From: Nocardioides okcheonensis
GTDB taxonomy: Bacteria; Actinomycetota; Actinomycetes; Propionibacteriales; Nocardioidaceae
Assembly: GCF_020991065.1 (NCBI RefSeq)
Contig: NZ_CP087710.1
Coordinates: 4,407,534 to 4,471,533 of the forward strand
DNA length: 64,000 nt
Direction: 5' to 3'
Below the pieces are notes generated by a model. That model ran no database searches, was not told the DNA's origin, and was given only the letters and a program-made list of their open reading frames with translations. Below are positions 1 through 8,443 of the stretch, piece after piece (within the stretch, counting starts at the first letter, position 1; each line of letters opens with the position of its first letter). The position numbers were made by a program, and so were the translations under genes.

Positions 1-540
1 CGCCCAGACGGGGTACTCCAGCAGCAGGGCGTCCGTGCGGGACGCGGCCACGGCGGCCGCGCGACCGACCGCCTCGTGGTCAGGGTGGCCGTCGCCGCGC
101 CACGGCGCGCACAGCACCACGTCCGAGCCGGCGGTGCCGATGACGTCGACCAGCGCGGCCACGACCTCCTCCTCGTGGGCCGCGACGTCGCCGTCGGGGA
201 GGCCCAGGCAGCGGACGTCGGCACCCGGGGCCAGCGCCGTGGTCGCCGCGCGGAGCTCGTCGCGGCGGACGGAGGCGAGCACCCCGGGAGGGTGGGTCGG
301 GGAGCGCGGGTGCGACCCCTCGCCCGCGGTCGCGGAGACCACGTGCACCTGCCGTCCGGCACGGGCGGCGGCGTGGACCGTCCCGCCGGCGCCGAGGGTC
401 TCGTCGTCCGGGTGGGCACCGGCCACCACCACCCGGCGGCGGGCGGCGGGCAGGGCCAGCTCCGGGAGCGCGGCGACCGCGGCGTCCCAGTCGGTGGCGG
501 GGGTGCCGGCGCGGTCGTGGCGGAAGTCGGGCGCGCTCAC
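1..540 (-). CDS. PIG-L family deacetylase (LmbE-like), 3' end cut by window edge
   Basis: The reading frame opens with GTG at 540 and stays open to base 1, giving 180 visible residues; the C-terminus lies outside the window. The zinc-binding signature AHPDDE is at about residues 42-47 after a hydrophobic beta strand (RRVVVAG), and a second HPDH motif sits near residue 150, as in mycothiol-type and other LmbE/PIG-L N-acetylglucosaminyl deacetylases. The GTG overlaps the TGA of the acyl-CoA dehydrogenase gene upstream (GTGA), so the two are probably co-translated. Family members deacetylate sugar amides; the substrate here is unknown. PIG-L plus a short acyl-CoA dehydrogenase often occurs beside a methyltransferase and a glycosyltransferase, which would lie to the left. 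Confidence 0.85.
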   Translation of the reverse strand, partial: MSAPDFRHDRAGTPATDWDAAVAALPELALPAARRRVVVAGAHPDDETLGAGGTVHAAARAGRQVHVVSATAGEGSHPRSPTHPPGVLASVRRDELRAATTALAPGADVRCLGLPDGDVAAHEEEVVAALVDVIGTAGSDVVLCAPWRGDGHPDHEAVGRAAAVAASRTDALLLEYPVWA

Positions 541-1568
541 CACCCGCGCGCCCCGTGCCGGAGCAGCTCCTGCCCGAGGGCGGCCTGGTCGCGCTCGGCG
601 TGCCACTGGCGCAGGTAGAGCCCCAGGTCGGCGACCCGTCGTGCGTGGTCGTCGTCGGTCGCCAACGGACCCGGGCCGAGGGCGTGCGCGGCGCGGGTGA
701 GCACGTCCTCGGCGGCGAGGGCGACGACCTCGCGCGTCCGCAGCGCCGCGCGCCACCCGTCGGCGCCGGCGAGCAGACCGGCGTCGACGTCGTGCGCCGC
801 CCGCGCCAGGACGGTCGCCGCGGCGTGCAGGCCGGCGTCGACCGCGCCGAGGTGGACCAGCGCGACCTGGTCCGGCGGTCGCGAGCCGGCGGCCCGGAGC
901 ATCCGCCGGGCGAGACCGACGGCGCCCCCGAACCACACGGCCGCGACGCCGATGCCGCCCCAGGCGAACCCGGGTCGCTCGAGGTACCACCCCGGCGCGC
1001 CCACGGCGTACGCCGTCGCGCCGGAGAAGTCGATCGGCCCCGAGTCGACGTCGGCCAGGCCACGGGCGACCCAGGTGCCGGGGACCGCGGAGGCGCCCGG
1101 CTGGGTCAGGTCGACGGCGAAGAGCCGGCGCTCGTCGCCGACCCACGCGCTGACGAGGGCACGGTCGAGGACCCCGCCGAGCGAGCACCAGTGCTTGCGC
1201 CCGTGGAGGAGGTGCGCGTCGCCGTCCGGCTCCGCGCGCAACGGCTCGCCCGGCCCCTCGGCGGCGAAGACGCCCCAGGCACCGGGCCCGGCGTCGCGTC
1301 CTGCCTGCTCGAGGATCGCCAGCGCGTCGAGGTGCGGCTCGAGGGTGCGGGCCACGGTGAGGTCGACCGCCGCGACGCTGGCCAGCGCGGACCACAGGTG
1401 CGCGGTCCGGCCGGAGCCGGGCGTCGGCAGCTGCGTCCCGACGGTCCGGGCGAGGTCGAGCGCGGCGGGCACGTCGGCCGACGCCTCGCGGGCACGGTCG
1501 AGGAGGTCCTCGAGCTCCTCGCGCTCGTCGTCGGTCGGCGCGCCGAGCAGGACGGCGGGGTCGGGCAC
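537..1568 (-). CDS. acyl-CoA dehydrogenase family protein (short form)
   Basis: 343 residues with GTG start and a GAGGAG ribosome site just upstream. The fold of acyl-CoA dehydrogenases is recognisable: an alpha-helical N-terminal part, a central beta domain with WGVFAAEG and a GRKHWCSLGG segment, and a C-terminal helical domain with WFGGAVGLARRML. It is shorter than typical members (about 380-400), mainly at the N-terminus, and I do not see a clear catalytic Glu, so dehydrogenase activity is not assured. Its stop overlaps the start of the PIG-L deacetylase gene. The pair suggests modification of a small glycoconjugate rather than classic fatty acid beta-oxidation; that is inference. Confidence 0.7.
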   Translation of the reverse strand: MPDPAVLLGAPTDDEREELEDLLDRAREASADVPAALDLARTVGTQLPTPGSGRTAHLWSALASVAAVDLTVARTLEPHLDALAILEQAGRDAGPGAWGVFAAEGPGEPLRAEPDGDAHLLHGRKHWCSLGGVLDRALVSAWVGDERRLFAVDLTQPGASAVPGTWVARGLADVDSGPIDFSGATAYAVGAPGWYLERPGFAWGGIGVAAVWFGGAVGLARRMLRAAGSRPPDQVALVHLGAVDAGLHAAATVLARAAHDVDAGLLAGADGWRAALRTREVVALAAEDVLTRAAHALGPGPLATDDDHARRVADLGLYLRQWHAERDQAALGQELLRHGARGW

Positions 1569-1679
1569 AGGGGCTCCTCGGGGTCGCGGCGACGGGTCGC
1601 GCCGCTCCTCGTCGACGCTAGGCCGCCCTCTCCGCGACGGTCACCTCCGTGGGGGCGGGGCGGCGTGCGGTCGTCGCCG

Positions 1680-3275
1680 TCAGCCGCCGGCGCGCGGGAG
1701 CTGGATGTCGTACTGGGCGAGCTTGCGGTAGACCGTGGCGCGGCTCATCCCGAGCTCGGTGGCGGCCTCCTGGACCGACGTCCCGGGGCGGGTGAGGACG
1801 CGGACGATCTCGTCGCGCTCGAAGGCCTCGATCCGGCTCAGCCGGCGCGACGACCCCGACAGCACCTCCGCGGAGAGGTGGCGCACGTCGATGGTGTCGC
1901 TGCGGGTCGCGGCCCGGGTCACCTCGTCGGTCAGCTGGCGCACGTTGCCGGGCCACCCGCACGCCCGCAGCGCGGTCTGCGCCGCCGCGGTCAGCGTGAC
2001 CTCGCGTCCGCGCACCCGCTGTGCGACGTGGTGGGCCAGCGGCACCACGTCGTCGGTGCGCTCGCGCAGCGGCGGGACGGTCACGACGGTCTCGACCAGT
2101 CCGGCGAGCGCCGGCGGCAGCGAGTCGAACCCGGTGGCGGTGACGCAGAACGGCACCCGCCCGGGTCCGGAGCCGGGTCGGCCGGAGGCCTGCACCCGGG
2201 CCCGCACGACGAGGTCGCGGACGTGCTCGGCCACCCACGTGGGCAGCAGGTCGACGTCGCGCAGCAGGACGCCCGTGTCGGGCTTGCCGAGCTCGGGGGT
2301 CCACAGGCCGATCCACGCCTCGCTGTCCTGCGGCGCCGGGGGAGAGGCGGCGAGGATCCGCTCGCGCGGGAAGGCGCGGCGCATGGCCTGGCCGAGCAGC
2401 GTCGCCCGCCCGGTCCCGTCCTCGCCGACGGCCGCCACCACGCGGCCGTCCCGGATCGCGGCGTCCGCCTGTGCCAGCGCCTCCTGCCAGGCGCCGCCGA
2501 GGTGGTCGAGCGTGCCCGACCCGGGCTCGAGCCGCGGCGCCTCGACCCGGAAGACCTCTCCGCGCTGCGGCGGCCGCGGCCGGTGACCGCTCGACCGGGC
2601 CAGCATGAGGGCGGACGTGGTGCTGGCGGCGGACTGGGCCAGGGCCAGGAGCAGGTCGCTCGACTGGTCGGACCACGTGGTGAGGTTGACCGCCCCCTCG
2701 AGCCTGCCGGTGAGCGGGTCGAGGACCGGGACGGCGGCGCAGGTGTAGCCGCACAGGCTGAGCGAGTAGTGCTCCTCGGCGCGGACCACCGTGGGGACGC
2801 GGTCGGCGATGGCGAGGCCGAGGCCGTTGGTGCCGACGGTGCGCTCGGCGTAGGCGAAGCCGGGGGCGAGGTGCACGGCGTCGAGGGCGCGCAGCAGCGC
2901 GGTGTCGCCGCTGGTCCGGTTGAGCACCAGGCCGTCGGCGTCGGTGAGCATCAGGGAGACCGGCTCGCCGACCAGCGTCGCGTGCAGGTCGGCCAGGACC
3001 TGGCGGCCGCACTCGAAGAACAGCGACTCCTGGTCGACGGTGCCGGTGAAGAGCGGGACCACGCCCTCCAGCGAGACGCCGTAGTCCTCGCTGCGCTGCC
3101 ACGACGCCACCAGCCGCTCGGACACGTGCCCGTGCAGCGGCTCCAGGGCGGTCGGGGCGAGCGACCCCCGCAGCGCGCGGTGGCGCAAGGCGCGCTCCGG
3201 AAGGGCTCCGTCGGCCACGGGAACCACCCCCTTCGCGATGTGACCGACGTTACATCGCGCGCGCGGGAGGGGCAT
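1680..3275 (-). CDS. GAF-domain, Fis-type transcriptional activator (MimR/AcoR-like)
   Basis: 531 residues. A GAF sensor region covers about 80-220, a degenerate AAA+ region follows (GEDGTGRATL in place of a clean Walker A; LLRDVDLLP in place of Walker B), and a Fis-type helix-turn-helix closes the protein at about 500-523 (VQEAATELGMSRATVYRKL). No GAFTGA sigma-54 contact loop is visible, so it probably does not work through sigma-54. The ATG at 3275 has GGAGGT 5-6 bases upstream. It is divergent from the amidohydrolase/DUF59/alcohol dehydrogenase operon, the place held by MimR-type activators of propane monooxygenase loci. A perfect palindrome lies between the two starts and overlaps its own ribosome site, suggesting autoregulation. 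Confidence 0.8.
   Translation of the reverse strand: MPLPRARCNVGHIAKGVVPVADGALPERALRHRALRGSLAPTALEPLHGHVSERLVASWQRSEDYGVSLEGVVPLFTGTVDQESLFFECGRQVLADLHATLVGEPVSLMLTDADGLVLNRTSGDTALLRALDAVHLAPGFAYAERTVGTNGLGLAIADRVPTVVRAEEHYSLSLCGYTCAAVPVLDPLTGRLEGAVNLTTWSDQSSDLLLALAQSAASTTSALMLARSSGHRPRPPQRGEVFRVEAPRLEPGSGTLDHLGGAWQEALAQADAAIRDGRVVAAVGEDGTGRATLLGQAMRRAFPRERILAASPPAPQDSEAWIGLWTPELGKPDTGVLLRDVDLLPTWVAEHVRDLVVRARVQASGRPGSGPGRVPFCVTATGFDSLPPALAGLVETVVTVPPLRERTDDVVPLAHHVAQRVRGREVTLTAAAQTALRACGWPGNVRQLTDEVTRAATRSDTIDVRHLSAEVLSGSSRRLSRIEAFERDEIVRVLTRPGTSVQEAATELGMSRATVYRKLAQYDIQLPRAGG
3235..3258. promoter_or_regulatory. inverted repeat GCGATGT-N10-ACATCGC inside the regulator 5' end
   Basis: Perfect 7-base arms at 3235-3241 and 3252-3258 separated by 10 bases, lying over codons 6-14 of the GAF/Fis regulator as annotated. 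It may be a binding site used for autoregulation, or a sign that the true start of the regulator is further downstream. No function is proven. Confidence 0.35.
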
Positions 3276-3283
3276 CCGACCTC

Positions 3284-3300
3284 CGTCTCATATTGAGACG
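3284..3300. promoter_or_regulatory. palindromic operator CGTCTCA-TAT-TGAGACG
   Basis: A perfect 7-3-7 palindrome between the divergent regulator (start 3275) and amidohydrolase (start 3398). It is 33 bases upstream of a TAGCGT -10-like hexamer (3333-3338), an activator-like position for the plus-strand operon, and touches the ribosome site of the regulator on the other strand. The best candidate binding site for the adjacent Fis-type regulator. Confidence 0.6.
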
Positions 3301-3332
3301 TCCGACCCGGTCCCTCCGTCCACGGTCGCGCC

Positions 3333-3338
3333 TAGCGT
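3333..3338 (+). promoter_or_regulatory. candidate sigma-70-type -10 (TAGCGT) of the amidohydrolase operon
   Basis: TAGCGT, a common actinobacterial -10 form, lies 60 bases before the ATG. No -24/-12 (GG-N10-GC) element is seen in this interval, which agrees with the missing sigma-54 loop in the regulator. Confidence 0.4.
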
Positions 3339-3397
3339 CGGGTGCACCAGCACGTGACCGGCGTCACTCCCGGTCCTGCACCCGACACGGAGGACCC

Positions 3398-4441
3398 ATG
3401 TACACCAAGGACGGCGAGAGCTACTTCATCGTCGACGCCCACATCGCGTTGTGGGACGCCCGCCCGGAGAACATCAAGAACGTGCACGGCCAGCAGTTCA
3501 TCGACTGCTTCTACGACTACCACCGCAACCTGTCGCCGGAGTCGGAGGTGTGGCCCAAGGAGTCCTACCTCTACCAGGGCGGCGAGCGGCTGATGAAGGA
3601 CCTCTTCGAGGACGGCTACGTCGACCACGCGGTCTTCCAGCCGGCCCACCTCGGCGAGTTCTACCACTCCGGCTTCGGACAGACCGCCGAGGCGTCGGCG
3701 CTCGCCGCGGCCCACCCGGACAAGCTCACCTACAACCACCACTGGGACCCCCGCAACGGCGAGGCCGGCCTCGAGCAGCTCCGCGCCGACGCCGAGCGGT
3801 TCGGCCTCAAGGGCGTCAAGCTCTACACCGCGGAGTGGCACGGCGACTCGCGAGGCTGGCGCCTCGACGACCCGTGGTCCTACCGCTACCTCGAGGCCTG
3901 CCGCGAGCTCGGCATCACCAACATCCACATCCACAAGGGCCCGACGATCCGCCCGCTCGACCGCGACGCCTTCGACGTCGCGGACGTCGACCACGTCGCC
4001 ACCGACTTCACCGACCTCACCTTCGTGGTCGAGCACTGCGGGCTGCCGCGGCTCGAGGACTTCTGCTGGATCGCCACCCAGGAGCCCAACGTGCACGCCG
4101 GGCTCGCCGTCGCGATGCCGTTCATCCACACCCGCCCGCGCTACTTCGCGCAGATCCTCGGCGAGCTCCTGTACTGGATCGGCGAGGACCGGATCCAGTT
4201 CTCCTCCGACTACGCGCTGTGGACGCCGCGCTGGCTGGTGGAGTCGTTCGTGGACTTCCAGATCCCCGAGGACCTGAGCGAGTACGCCCCGATCTCCACG
4301 GCCCAGAAGAAGAAGATCCTCGGGCTCAACGCGGCGGCGATGTACGACGTCGAGGTGCCGGTCGAGCTCCGGCTGCCGGAGGCGGACGAGACCGAGACGG
4401 GCCCGCGCCAGCCCGACGCCGCCGACCTCGCGGCGGTGTGA
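3398..4441 (+). CDS. amidohydrolase family protein of the propane/acetone monooxygenase accessory module
   Basis: 347 residues from the ATG at 3398, chosen because a CGGAGG ribosome site lies just upstream; the frame is open further 5' but without family resemblance. It is an amidohydrolase-2 (TIM barrel) protein with FIVDAHIALWD near the N-terminus, NIHIHKG, FVVEHCG and FSSDYALW, which carry the His/Asp metal-ligand positions. Proteins with this exact opening (MYTKDGESYFIVDAH) are, from memory, encoded next to soluble diiron propane/phenol monooxygenases (for example downstream of mimABCD in mycobacteria), where their precise role is unsettled. Here the gene is followed after 1 base by the DUF59 protein. 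No monooxygenase subunit is adjacent. Confidence 0.85.
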   Translation: MYTKDGESYFIVDAHIALWDARPENIKNVHGQQFIDCFYDYHRNLSPESEVWPKESYLYQGGERLMKDLFEDGYVDHAVFQPAHLGEFYHSGFGQTAEASALAAAHPDKLTYNHHWDPRNGEAGLEQLRADAERFGLKGVKLYTAEWHGDSRGWRLDDPWSYRYLEACRELGITNIHIHKGPTIRPLDRDAFDVADVDHVATDFTDLTFVVEHCGLPRLEDFCWIATQEPNVHAGLAVAMPFIHTRPRYFAQILGELLYWIGEDRIQFSSDYALWTPRWLVESFVDFQIPEDLSEYAPISTAQKKKILGLNAAAMYDVEVPVELRLPEADETETGPRQPDAADLAAV

Positions 4442-4442
4442 C

Positions 4443-5258
4443 GTGATCGTCCTGCACCTCGACGCGCCGCCGCGGACCCGCGAGGAGCGTCTCGGCGACG
4501 TGCGCGAGGCGCTGTCGACGGTCCTCGACCCCGAGCTCGACGAGCCGATCACCGACCTCGGCTTCGTGCGCTCGGTGGCGCTCGGCGAGGGCGGGGAGCT
4601 CGAGGTGCACCTGCGCCTGCCCACCTCGTTCTGCTCGCCGAACTTCGCCTACCTGATGGCCTCCGACGCCAAGGACGCGCTGGCCACCCTGCCGTGGACC
4701 CGCACGGTGGTCGTCGCCCTGGACGACCACCACGACTCCGACAAGATCAACGCGGGCCTCGCCGCCGACGCCGGCTTCCGCGGCACCTTCGGCAGCGAGG
4801 CGGAGCACGACCTCGACGAGCTGCGCGCGACCTTCCGCCGCAAGGCGCACACCGCGGCAGCCGAGCGGTGCCTCACGGCGCTGCTGCGCAGCGAGCCCGA
4901 GCGCGACGTGGCGACGGTCGGCGAGGTCGTCCTCGGCGACCTCGCGCCGGGACGCCACCTCGAGGCGCTGCTGCGACGCCGGTGGGACCTCGACCTGCCG
5001 CTCGACCCCGACGCGCCGGTGCTGGTGGACCACCTCGGTCGTCGCCCCGACGACGTCTCGATGGCGCTGCGCCGCGCCCGCTCGACGCGCATCTCGATCG
5101 ACGGCAACGCGCACTTCTGCCGCGGCCTGCTGCGCACCCGCTACCCCGGGTCGGAGCAGGAGCAGCAGCACCGCACCGACGGCGCCGAGCCCGCCGACGC
5201 TGCGTACGACCCGACCTTCATCCCCCTCACCTCCCTCACGAAGGAGCACGTGCGATGA
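4443..5258 (+). CDS. DUF59/MIP18-type metal-sulfur cluster assembly protein
   Basis: 271 residues, GTG start one base after the amidohydrolase stop. The N-terminal 100 residues form a DUF59 (PaaD/MIP18) domain with [19 protein letters not shown] and the conserved Cys region TSFCSPNF. A longer C-terminal extension ends with an acidic, Gln-rich tail. DUF59 proteins help mature iron or iron-sulfur proteins. In mim/prm loci a homologue sits between the amidohydrolase and the alcohol dehydrogenase, consistent with metal-centre assembly of the oxygenase. The TGA overlaps the ATG of the next gene (ATGA). Confidence 0.8.
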   Translation: MIVLHLDAPPRTREERLGDVREALSTVLDPELDEPITDLGFVRSVALGEGGELEVHLRLPTSFCSPNFAYLMASDAKDALATLPWTRTVVVALDDHHDSDKINAGLAADAGFRGTFGSEAEHDLDELRATFRRKAHTAAAERCLTALLRSEPERDVATVGEVVLGDLAPGRHLEALLRRRWDLDLPLDPDAPVLVDHLGRRPDDVSMALRRARSTRISIDGNAHFCRGLLRTRYPGSEQEQQHRTDGAEPADAAYDPTFIPLTSLTKEHVR

Positions 5259-6298
5259 GCACCCCCGCGAAGATGCGCGCCGTCCAGGTCGTCGGCTACC
5301 ACCAGGACCTCGAGATGACCGAGGTCCCCGTCCCCGAGGTCACCGGCCCGTTCGACGTGCTCGTCCGGATCGGCGGCGCCGGCGTGTGCCGCACCGACCT
5401 GCACATCCTCGAGGGCCAGTGGGCGGAGAAGTCCCAGGTCGAGCTGCCCTACACGATCGGCCACGAGAACGCGGGGTGGGTCGAGGCCGTCGGCTCCGCG
5501 GTCACCCACGTCCGCGAGGGGCAGAAGGTGATCGTCCACCCGCTCATCACCTGCGGCCTGTGCCGGGCGTGCCGCAGCGGCGACGACGTGCACTGCGAGG
5601 ACAGCCGGTTCCCGGGCATCGACACCGCCGGCGGCTACGCGGAGTACCTCAAGACGTCCGCGCGGAGCGTGGTCCCGATCGACGACGCGCTCGAGCCGGC
5701 CGACGTCGCGGCCCTCGCCGACGCCGGCCTCACGGCCTACCACGCCGCGGCCAAGGCGGCGCGCCGGCTCACCCCCCGCGACACGTGCGTCGTCATCGGC
5801 GCGGGCGGCCTCGGGCACATCGGCATCCAGGTGATGAAGGCGCTCTCGCCGGCCACGCTGGTCGTGGTCGACCGCAACCCGGACGCGCTCAAGCTCGCCC
5901 TGTCGATCGGCGCCGACCACGGCGTGGTCGCCGAGGGCCGGCAGGTCGAGGAGGTCCTCGACCTCACCCACGGCCTCGGCGCGGAGGTGGTGCTCGACTT
6001 CGTCGGGGAGGGCGGGTCGACCTCGGAGGGCATCGCGATGACCCGCCGTGCCGGCGACTACCACGTCGTGGGCTACGGCGAGAACGTCGACGTCCCGACG
6101 ATCGACCTCATCTCCGCGGAGAAGAACGTCATCGGCAACCTCGTCGGGTCCTACAACGACCTGTGCGACCTGATGGCACTCGCGGCTCGCGGCCTGGTCA
6201 CGCTGCACACCCAGAAGTACGCCCTGGACGACTTCCAGTCCGCCATCTCGGACCTCGACGCCGGCCGGGTCCGCGGCCGCGCGATCCTCACCCCCTGA
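5255..6298 (+). CDS. NAD(P)-dependent zinc alcohol dehydrogenase (propanol dehydrogenase-like)
   Basis: 347 residues of the medium-chain dehydrogenase family. Catalytic zinc ligands are visible in GVCRTDLH and GHENAG, the four structural-zinc cysteines in [17 protein letters not shown], and the Rossmann motif GAGGLGHIG near residue 180. It is the third gene of the operon and is translationally coupled to the DUF59 gene. In propane-oxidising actinobacteria the equivalent enzyme oxidises the secondary or primary alcohol formed by the monooxygenase, so a short-chain alcohol is the likely substrate; without an adjacent monooxygenase this remains inference. Confidence 0.88.
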   Translation: MSTPAKMRAVQVVGYHQDLEMTEVPVPEVTGPFDVLVRIGGAGVCRTDLHILEGQWAEKSQVELPYTIGHENAGWVEAVGSAVTHVREGQKVIVHPLITCGLCRACRSGDDVHCEDSRFPGIDTAGGYAEYLKTSARSVVPIDDALEPADVAALADAGLTAYHAAAKAARRLTPRDTCVVIGAGGLGHIGIQVMKALSPATLVVVDRNPDALKLALSIGADHGVVAEGRQVEEVLDLTHGLGAEVVLDFVGEGGSTSEGIAMTRRAGDYHVVGYGENVDVPTIDLISAEKNVIGNLVGSYNDLCDLMALAARGLVTLHTQKYALDDFQSAISDLDAGRVRGRAILTP

Positions 6299-6363
6299 GC
6301 CACGCCGCCCGGGCCACGGCCCCGGTCCACACCCCCGGGACCGGGACCTGTGGCTCGGGCGCG

Positions 6364-6377
6364 GGGACCTTCGCCCC
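6364..6377. promoter_or_regulatory. DosR-like box (GGGACCTTCGCCCC)
   Basis: An imperfect inverted repeat of the GGGACY-(W/N)-GNCCC kind used by DosR/DevR response regulators. It ends 35 bases before the universal stress protein ATG, overlapping the expected promoter. Closely similar boxes precede a histidine kinase (52005) and a PP2C phosphatase (56086, 56110). Confidence 0.5.
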
Positions 6378-6412
6378 TGACCGCGAGGGTGCCGCCGCGG
6401 GAGCGTGGAGGC

Positions 6413-7276
6413 ATGACGACGAACCTCCCGATCCTGGTGGCCCACGACGGCTCCGCGGAGGCCGGGCGCGCCCTGCGCTGGGCCGCGACGGAGTCCCTGC
6501 GCGCACACGTGCCGGTCCGGGTGCTGATGGTCGACGAGGTGCTCCCGCCGCCGTGGGGCGGCGCCAACGGGTGGGCGCCGATGGCCGGCAGCCTCCAGGT
6601 GCCGGTCGGCGACTACCCGTCGCTGGTCGACGACGTCCGCAAGGAGCTCGCCGACGCAGGAGTCCTCGACGCCACCGTGCAGCACCGCACGGGCCACGTC
6701 GTCGACGAGCTGCTGCGCGCCGCCGAGTCCTCCTCGATGGTGGTGCTCGGCAGCCACGGGCACGGCGCCGCCGCCGAGGTGCTCATCGGCTCCGTCAGCC
6801 AGCACCTCGCCCGGCACGCCCACTGCCCGGTGGCGGTCGTGCGCGAGCAGCGCGACCCCGACGCGCGCCGGATCGTCGTCGGCATCGACGGCTCGCGGCC
6901 CTGCGCGGAGGCCCTCGAGTACGCCTTCGAGCGGGCCGAGACGACCGTGGAGACTGTCGTCGCGCTGCACGCCTGGCACGTCCGGGTCCCGTCGACGGAC
7001 GTCTGGAACGCCGAGCCGCGCAGCGTGGAGACCGAGGAGCGCGAGCTGCTGCTCGCCGAGAGCGTCGCCGGCGTCCGCGCGGAGCACCCCGACGTCGCCT
7101 TCGAGCAGGAGGCGGTGCCGGTCTCGCCGGCCCGGGCCCTCGCCGACGCGTCGGCCGGCGCCTCGCTCGTCGTGGTCGGCGCGCGCGGCCTCGGATTCTT
7201 CAGCGGCCTGCTGCTCGGCTCGGTGAGCCAGGCGGTGCTGCACCGCGCCGACTGCCCGGTCGTCGTCATCCGCTGA
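6413..7276 (+). CDS. universal stress protein with two UspA domains
   Basis: 287 residues from ATG 6413, preceded by a GGAGG ribosome site. Two UspA folds lie in tandem (about 4-142 and 148-287). Both carry the ATP-binding signature G-2x-G-9x-G(S): [15 protein letters not shown] in the first and [15 protein letters not shown] in the second. Tandem Usp proteins bind ATP and act in survival of hypoxia, stasis or nutrient stress; in mycobacteria many are under DosR control, which agrees with the DosR-like box immediately upstream. Longer reading upstream of 6413 has no family resemblance. Confidence 0.92.
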   Translation: MTTNLPILVAHDGSAEAGRALRWAATESLRAHVPVRVLMVDEVLPPPWGGANGWAPMAGSLQVPVGDYPSLVDDVRKELADAGVLDATVQHRTGHVVDELLRAAESSSMVVLGSHGHGAAAEVLIGSVSQHLARHAHCPVAVVREQRDPDARRIVVGIDGSRPCAEALEYAFERAETTVETVVALHAWHVRVPSTDVWNAEPRSVETEERELLLAESVAGVRAEHPDVAFEQEAVPVSPARALADASAGASLVVVGARGLGFFSGLLLGSVSQAVLHRADCPVVVIR

Positions 7277-7293
7277 CCCGGCACACTGGAGGC

Positions 7294-7671
7294 ATGCCTC
7301 CCGAGCCGAAGACCTGCCAGTCGTGCGGTCGCACCATCGAGTGGCGCAAGAAGTGGGAGCGCGACTGGGACCAGGTCCGCTACTGCTCCACGGCGTGCCG
7401 CAAGCGGGGCGTGGGCGAGGTCGACCGGCGGCTCGAGCAGGCGATCACCGACCTGCTCGCCCAGCGGGCGCGCACGTCGTCGATCTGCCCGTCCGACGCG
7501 GCGCGTGCGGTCGGCGGCGACGACGAGGACGCCTGGCGCGAGCTGATGGAGCCAGCGCGCCGTGCGGCACGACGGCTCGTCGCGAGCGGTGAGGTGGAGA
7601 TCACCCAGGGCGGCCGCGTGGTCGACCCGTCCACGGCGAAGGGCGCGATCCGGATCCGACGCGCGCGCTGA
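7294..7671 (+). CDS. DUF2256-DUF3253 fusion protein
   Basis: 125 residues, ATG 7294 with GGAGG upstream. Residues 1-40 are a DUF2256 zinc-ribbon-like module (CQSCG, then YCSTAC) and residues 45-125 a DUF3253 winged-helix-like module ([13 protein letters not shown] ... [21 protein letters not shown]). Both are small conserved domains of unknown function, found separately in other bacteria; the fusion suggests they act together, possibly in nucleic-acid binding. It starts 17 bases after the universal stress protein and may share its transcript. Confidence 0.8.
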   Translation: MPPEPKTCQSCGRTIEWRKKWERDWDQVRYCSTACRKRGVGEVDRRLEQAITDLLAQRARTSSICPSDAARAVGGDDEDAWRELMEPARRAARRLVASGEVEITQGGRVVDPSTAKGAIRIRRAR

Positions 7672-7677
7672 CCCCGG

Positions 7678-8400
7678 TCAGCGCGCCGCGTCGCGCTGGA
7701 TGCCCTCCAGCACCTCGGTCGCGACGTCGACGAGGCGCTGCCGGTTCGCGCGGGCGCGCGTACGCATGAGCTGGAACGCCTCCTCGGGGGTGCTGCCCTC
7801 GAGCTGGGCGAGGGCGCCCTTGGCCTGCTCGACCAGGACGCGGCTGTTGAGCGCGCCCTGCAGCTGCTCGGTGAGGATCTCCGCGCGCCAGATGCTGCGC
7901 TCCTGGATGATCGCGATCGTGGCGACGTCGGCGAGCGCCTGCACGATGCGCACCTCGTCGTCGGCGAACTCGGTCCCGGAGCGGCTGAACAGGTTGAGCG
8001 CCCCGATGACCTCGTCGCGCAGTCGCAGCGGGAAGGCGTGCACGGAGCGCAGGCCGACCGACTCCGCGGCCGGCGCGAACCTCGGCCACCGCTCGGCGGC
8101 GGAGCCCCGGAGCTCGACGTTGACCACCGGGCGACCCGTGGTGAAGCAGTCCAGGCACGGACCCTCGGAGTTCTGCAGCTGGAACAGCTCCATCACCTCA
8201 CCGGTGTCGTTGGACGCCGCCATGAACCGCAGCACGCCGGCGTGGTCGGCGAGCAGCAGCCCGACGGCGTCGGCACCGCTCACCTCCGCCGCGCGCTCGG
8301 TGAGGTTGTGCAGGAAGTCGACGAGGTCGAAGTCGTCGACGAGGGTGTCGGCGACCTCGACGAACAGCGCCGAGAGCTGGTCGGTCGGGATCATCGGCAT
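7678..8400 (-). CDS. GAF and ANTAR domain regulator
   Basis: 240 residues. The N-terminal two thirds form a GAF sensor (SGADAVGLLLADHAGVLRFMAASN ... region, about 15-155), the last 70 residues an ANTAR RNA-binding helix bundle (QGALNSRVLVEQAKGALAQL and the Ala/Phe-rich end). ANTAR proteins bind paired RNA hairpins and prevent transcription termination; actinobacterial GAF-ANTAR proteins are usually light- or redox-independent stress regulators of unknown targets. The start is 43 bases after the stop of a second GAF-ANTAR gene, downstream of a SigB/F-type sigma factor. It converges on the DUF2256 gene. Confidence 0.88.
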   Translation of the reverse strand: MPMIPTDQLSALFVEVADTLVDDFDLVDFLHNLTERAAEVSGADAVGLLLADHAGVLRFMAASNDTGEVMELFQLQNSEGPCLDCFTTGRPVVNVELRGSAAERWPRFAPAAESVGLRSVHAFPLRLRDEVIGALNLFSRSGTEFADDEVRIVQALADVATIAIIQERSIWRAEILTEQLQGALNSRVLVEQAKGALAQLEGSTPEEAFQLMRTRARANRQRLVDVATEVLEGIQRDAAR

Positions 8401-8443
8401 GCCCTCCTCGTGCGTCGGGCGAGGCGGCCCGCGCGGGTCCCCA

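Noticed and set aside
1680..3275. Sigma-54-dependent enhancer-binding protein
   Set aside because: GAFTGA is absent, Walker A is degenerate and no -24/-12 promoter was seen at the target operon.
555..3296. A 913-codon plus-strand frame opposite the dehydrogenase and regulator genes
   Set aside because: Compositionally biased, no domain, and both genes on the other strand have clear families and ribosome sites.
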